Source: Wolbachia endosymbiont of Cylisticus convexus (GTDB taxonomy: Bacteria > Pseudomonadota > Alphaproteobacteria > Rickettsiales > Anaplasmataceae). Taken from it: DNA of 18,228 bases. Both the position numbers and the translations under genes were made by a program. The stretch spans positions 1-18,228 of the forward strand of contig NZ_QPIP01000045.1 of assembly GCF_003344345.1 (NCBI RefSeq). The letters are read 5' to 3'. The notes below the pieces were generated by a model, which was not told the origin of the DNA, did no database searches, and saw only the letters and a program-made list of their open reading frames with translations. Positions 15,268 to 18,228 of the stretch are shown piece after piece (position 1 is the stretch's first letter; every line of letters starts with the position of its first letter).

Positions 15268-15828
15268 ATGACCGTTAGCTATACTAATTCTTTAGATCAC
15301 GAAGTGGGAGAGAAAGTAAGAAGTTGGAGGTTAAAGCGAGGTTATACTCAAAAGGATTTAGCAGAGAAAATCGGTGTAACATATCAAATAGTACTACAAT
15401 ATGAAAAAGGAACACGTAAAATTTCGATTGAGAAGATATACGCTATAGTAGAAGCATTGTCGGTAAGTATTACTGATCTCATTCCTGTATCAAATGAAAA
15501 AAGCTGTCTTGAAGATGAGGGAGAGGAAATATTAGATTTAGTGAGAGAATATAAGAAGATTAACGATCAGGAGTTACGTAGAATGTTTTGTTTACTAACC
15601 AAATTTGTTCAAGTCAGTGAAAAAAGTAGCAGGAAAGCAGAGAAAATAAAAATTGCAAAGAAAGCAGGAGTTTCTGTTGATATTGTTGCAAAAACAGTTG
15701 GTCTCTCTGCTCATGAATGTGTTGAAGAAAAAACGGGTTCTATCTACTACCAAATAGGAAAAAAGATAAAAGAATGGACGGGAATATACTCAGAAGGATT
15801 TAGCAGAAAAAATGAGGTGATGAAATAA
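15268..15828 (+). CDS. Xre-family transcriptional regulator (first half of a duplicated two-HTH protein)
   Basis: 186 codons. Residues about 11-72 form a Cro/C1-type helix-turn-helix: VGEKVRSWRLKRGYTQKDLA, then EKIGVTYQIVLQYEKGTRKISIEKI and YAIVEALSVSITDLI. Then comes a helical linker (DLVREYKKINDQELRRMF) and a tail KIAKKAGVSVDIVAKTVGLS. The sequence then starts a second HTH domain (IYYQIGKKIKEW) but loses frame at about 15778, and the last 17 residues are out of frame before the stop. In WO prophages regulators with two such HTH domains of about 300 aa control phage or accessory genes; this one probably was such a protein. The first domain could still bind DNA. RadC downstream is a usual neighbour. 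Confidence 0.87.
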   Translation: MTVSYTNSLDHEVGEKVRSWRLKRGYTQKDLAEKIGVTYQIVLQYEKGTRKISIEKIYAIVEALSVSITDLIPVSNEKSCLEDEGEEILDLVREYKKINDQELRRMFCLLTKFVQVSEKSSRKAEKIKIAKKAGVSVDIVAKTVGLSAHECVEEKTGSIYYQIGKKIKEWTGIYSEGFSRKNEVMK

Positions 15829-16155
15829 GCAACTATGAGCAAGGACGTGTGGCCATTCCACTGGAAAAATTATATGCAATAGCAGAAACATTATCAATTA
15901 GCATTACAGATCTGCTCATAGAAGAAGATGAGATAGTAGAAAATGAACTACCTGATTTAATAAAAGAATACAAAAAGATTGAAAGTCAAGAACTACGTAA
16001 TGCATTAATAAGATCTCTATTTGAAGGCATACGGATTTGCGAAGAAAAAGTGAAAAGAGCAGAAAATTGCAAAGAACTTAGTTAAAAAAGGAATTTCTAC
16101 CGATATTATTTTGCAAATAACAGGCCTCTTTTTAGGCGAAATTCAACAAATTTAA
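15775..16155 (+). pseudogene. Decayed second HTH half of the Xre regulator
   Basis: Remains of a second copy of the same module. GREYTQKDLAEKM reads in one frame from about 15778, then after a small deletion DEISNYEQGRVAIPLEKLYA and IAETLSISITDLL continue in another (open as a 78-codon frame from 15849 to 16085), followed by ELPDLIKEYKKIESQELRNAL. At about 16061 a further shift (two As short in the GCAGAAAATT run) leads to KIAKNLVKKGISTDIILQIT and ends at 16155. It is therefore a translationally dead but recognisable domain. The ATG at 15849 has no ribosome site. Confidence 0.8.
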
Positions 16156-16325
16156 AATAACAAATCATTATGTATTAATATTTTCACTTCTTGATGAAAA
16201 AATAAGTAAAAAAGATTTAAAAATTGATTTGACTTCACTCGAAAGCTATGGCTCTATGCCAATGCTGATAAAAAAACAGCAGTAAATATTTAAAAAAAGT
16301 TTGTTGTTAGTGAAGGGTAAATTAT
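16156..16325. other. Short intergenic stretch before RadC
   Basis: AT-rich, no gene. TTGACT occurs at about 16230 but the sequence 17 bases on (CTCTAT) is a poor -10 box, so a RadC promoter here is unproven. Confidence 0.3.
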
Positions 16326-16928
16326 ATGAATAAAAGTAAAGAAGAAATCGAATTCAGAATATTAGAAAGCAAAGGCAAAGCACTACTTGATCGTGAAATA
16401 ATGGAAACGTTTCTAAGTGCAGTACATGAAAGACCACAGGCTCAAGAAATTGCTAAAAATCTGGTGAATAGCTATACGGGAGTAGGAAGGATTTTAGGTC
16501 GAGAAATGGATGACCTGAAAGTCATAGAAGGAGTAACTGATTCTGCAGTGGCAATGATTATGTGTGTTAAGGAAACACTAGAAAGGGTACTGAGAGAAAA
16601 GCTCAAAAGTGAGCCAATAATGGACTTACAAGGGCTAGTAGAGTACTTAAACGTAAGTATAGGTCACGCAGAGAGGGAATGTGTAAAAATATTGTATTTG
16701 AATAAAAGGCGCCAATTAATCGGAGAAGAATCCTATATTGGTGAAATGGAAAAAGCACCGGTGTACATAAAGGAGATTACAAGAAAGGCATTAATAAAAA
16801 ATACAACATCAATAATAATGTCACATAACCATCCTGGAGGAAGTTTAGAACCTTCAGAAGAAGATCAAGAAGTAACAAAGAGCTTAGCAGGGGAATGTTC
16901 AAAAAAGTGTGTCAAGCCGCATTTTTAG
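16326..16928 (+). CDS. radC: RadC / JAB-domain protein, C-terminus replaced by an IS256 end
   Basis: 200 codons, ATG preceded by GAAGGG. The N-terminal helix-hairpin-helix-like part (VGRILGREMDDLKVIEGVTD, about 52-72) is followed by the JAB/MPN metalloprotease-like fold; its metal motif SHNHPGGSLEPSEED (about 166-180) is complete. Native sequence ends at residue 190 (16895); the last ten residues CSKKCVKPHF and the stop come from the left inverted repeat of the IS256 element. Family members run on for another 30 or so residues, so the final helix and strand are lost. RadC proteins are common on phages and plasmids; the once-proposed repair role is not supported and the biochemical function is unknown. 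Confidence 0.9.
   Translation: MNKSKEEIEFRILESKGKALLDREIMETFLSAVHERPQAQEIAKNLVNSYTGVGRILGREMDDLKVIEGVTDSAVAMIMCVKETLERVLREKLKSEPIMDLQGLVEYLNVSIGHAERECVKILYLNKRRQLIGEESYIGEMEKAPVYIKEITRKALIKNTTSIIMSHNHPGGSLEPSEEDQEVTKSLAGECSKKCVKPHF
16897..16919 (+). repeat. Left terminal inverted repeat of the IS256 element
   Basis: 23 bases matching the reverse complement of 18206-18228 with a single difference (G for A at the 20th base). Confidence 0.92.
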
Positions 16929-18163
16929 TTCAACTCAATTTTCAACCTATCTGGAAAGAAAATATCAAGTTGAGACATAGTTAAAGCCCAATTAGGGAGA
17001 GCCATAATCCACTTTTGCTCTACCTTTTTTATAGCACAATATACCTGTTTGTACAAGGCATTTGTACTAGTAAATGAACCCTTAGTTTTAGTAAATTTCC
17101 TGATTTGTCTATGCAACCCCTCAATTGGATTAGTGGTGTAAATCAGCTTCCTAACTGGCCCAGAATACTTAAAATAACTGGATAAGTTTTCCCAATTGTT
17201 CTGCCAGGATTTTATAACTAAAGGATACTTTTCTCCCCATTTTCCTTCCAGCTCAAGCAGATAATTCTCAGCAATTTCTTTACTTGAAGCACGATATATT
17301 TTTTTCAGATCATTCATGAAAACTTTCACATCTTTACTGGATACATATTTCAGAGAATTTCTTATTTGGTGTACTATACATAGCTGCACTTCTGCACTGG
17401 GAAATACACTGTTGATGGCTGCAGGAAAGCTTTTTAGCCCATCTACACATGCAATCAGAATATCTTCTACTCCTCTTTCTTTGAGGTTATTTAGCACTTC
17501 CAACCAAAAGTTAGCTCCTTCACTTTCAGCCAAATAAAAGCCCAGGACTTCTTTTCTGCCATTTTGGTCTATGCCCAATATATTGTACATACATTTACTT
17601 ACGCAATGTCCATCCTCCTTGACCTTAAAGAACATCCCATCCATAAATACTATCGGGTATACTGATTGCAGTGGACGACTACGCCATTCATTGATTATAG
17701 GCAGTAATTTGTCGGTAATACTTGATATCTCTGCTACCGATATTTTGTGATCATAAATTTCCTCAACGTGTGACGCTATATCTCTATAGCTCATACCACT
17801 GGCAAATGTGCTCAAAATCTTCGTTTCAAGCTCTGGATGTAAGCTTGTTTGCCTTTTTTTGACTATTTGCGGCTCAAAACTTCCTTCTCTATCTCTTGGC
17901 GTTAACAGCTCAAATGAACCTGCACTTGTACGTAAAGTCTTTCCATTCCTCCCATTTCTGCGATTATTTTCTTCACTTTCAGCTAATAAATGGTTTTCTA
18001 TTTCACCTTCTAGACTCGCCTCCAGCAGCTTTTTTATAAATGGTGTTAATGCTCCCTCCTTTCCTGTCAACGGTCTTCCTTCTCGTATAGACGACAGGAT
18101 ATTTGTTTCCAACTCTTTATAATCTACCAATCCGTTAGTTCTGTTTACTACTTTTTGACTCAT
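16925..18163 (-). CDS. IS256-family (Mutator-like) transposase
   Basis: 412 aa from ATG 18163, chosen because GGAGG lies seven bases upstream; a TTG at 18169 is less likely. The protein shows the family's catalytic DDE triad: Asp175 in VFMDGMFFKV, Asp241 in ACVDGLKSFP and Glu348 in TTNPIEGLHRQIRK, together with the CIVHQIRNSLKYV helix that lies between them. The N-terminal half carries LEASLEGEIENHLL and RNGRNGKTLRTSAGSFEL, typical of the group. No frameshift or internal stop, so the element could still be mobile. It catalyses cut-and-copy transposition through a circular intermediate in known members. Confidence 0.95.
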   Translation of the reverse strand: MSQKVVNRTNGLVDYKELETNILSSIREGRPLTGKEGALTPFIKKLLEASLEGEIENHLLAESEENNRRNGRNGKTLRTSAGSFELLTPRDREGSFEPQIVKKRQTSLHPELETKILSTFASGMSYRDIASHVEEIYDHKISVAEISSITDKLLPIINEWRSRPLQSVYPIVFMDGMFFKVKEDGHCVSKCMYNILGIDQNGRKEVLGFYLAESEGANFWLEVLNNLKERGVEDILIACVDGLKSFPAAINSVFPSAEVQLCIVHQIRNSLKYVSSKDVKVFMNDLKKIYRASSKEIAENYLLELEGKWGEKYPLVIKSWQNNWENLSSYFKYSGPVRKLIYTTNPIEGLHRQIRKFTKTKGSFTSTNALYKQVYCAIKKVEQKWIMALPNWALTMSQLDIFFPDRLKIELN

Positions 18164-18205
18164 TGTCAAACCTCCATTTTTTTATATCAATTTATTACTT
18201 TTTTT

Positions 18206-18228
18206 CGGTTTGACACACTTTTTTGAAC
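18206..18228 (-). repeat. Right terminal inverted repeat of the IS256 element
   Basis: Partner of 16897-16919; the repeat ends exactly at the end of the window, so flanking DNA cannot be seen. Confidence 0.92.

Larger units (their letters stand above)
16897..18228 (-). mobile_element. Complete IS256-family insertion sequence
   Basis: 1332 bases bounded by terminal inverted repeats and containing one intact transposase on the minus strand. The left end GTTCAAAAAAGTGTGTCAAG begins at 16897; the right end is its reverse complement and finishes at the last base of the window. The element interrupts RadC after residue 190. The 8 bases before it, AGGGGAAT (16889-16896), are the expected target duplication, but the matching copy would lie just outside the window. 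Confidence 0.92.

Noticed and set aside
1..18228. tRNA, rRNA or riboswitch genes
   Set aside because: No cloverleaf arms, CCA-type ends or conserved rRNA segments were found in the gaps by eye.

Overview
The window is AT-rich DNA from a Wolbachia-type alphaproteobacterial endosymbiont and is best read as the distal end of a degraded WO-family prophage plus its adjoining eukaryote-like accessory region. Evidence for this: P2-like baseplate and tail genes W, J and I, a DUF2924 gene directly before a large serine recombinase, several ankyrin-repeat genes, paired Xre regulators, a phage-type RadC, an Rpn-family nuclease, and IS110 and IS256 elements. No database could be searched, so all names rest on motifs and family knowledge.

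Layout: (1) 1-1279, an IS110 transposase and flanking DNA that replaces the start of the baseplate W gene. (2) 1283-3775, baseplate W (truncated), baseplate J and tail protein I on the plus strand; an antisense, multiply frameshifted HU-family gene remnant sits between J and I (2300-2561). (3) 3943-5176, two related ankyrin genes, both frameshifted near their 3' ends. (4) 5181-7138, DUF2924 protein and the WO-type serine recombinase, both intact. (5) 7139-7540, a possible 32-aa gene and an antisense remnant. (6) 7541-9535, a minus-strand 664-aa ankyrin protein with a near-consensus promoter. (7) 9588-10503, a long stretch with no convincing gene but with hairpins and a promoter candidate. (8) 10504-14006, the most unusual part: four successive plus-strand reading frames that join into one 1168-aa protein (RelE-like domain, superfamily I helicase, about nine ankyrin repeats, unknown tail) if one A is added at each of four A tracts. 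(9) 13995-16155, an Rpn nuclease (minus strand) and a tandemly duplicated Xre regulator whose second half is decayed. (10) 16326-18228, a RadC gene cut by a complete IS256-family element that ends exactly at the window edge.

As a unit: W/J/I belong to the tail operon and the recombinase would integrate or excise the phage, but truncated W and the tail interruptions argue that this copy no longer makes particles. The region beyond the recombinase holds the host-interaction-type (ankyrin) and regulatory genes. From memory of other WO prophages, this is the neighbourhood where the cytoplasmic-incompatibility pair cifA/cifB is often found; here no cif-like gene is visible and the RelE-helicase-ankyrin locus lies there instead.
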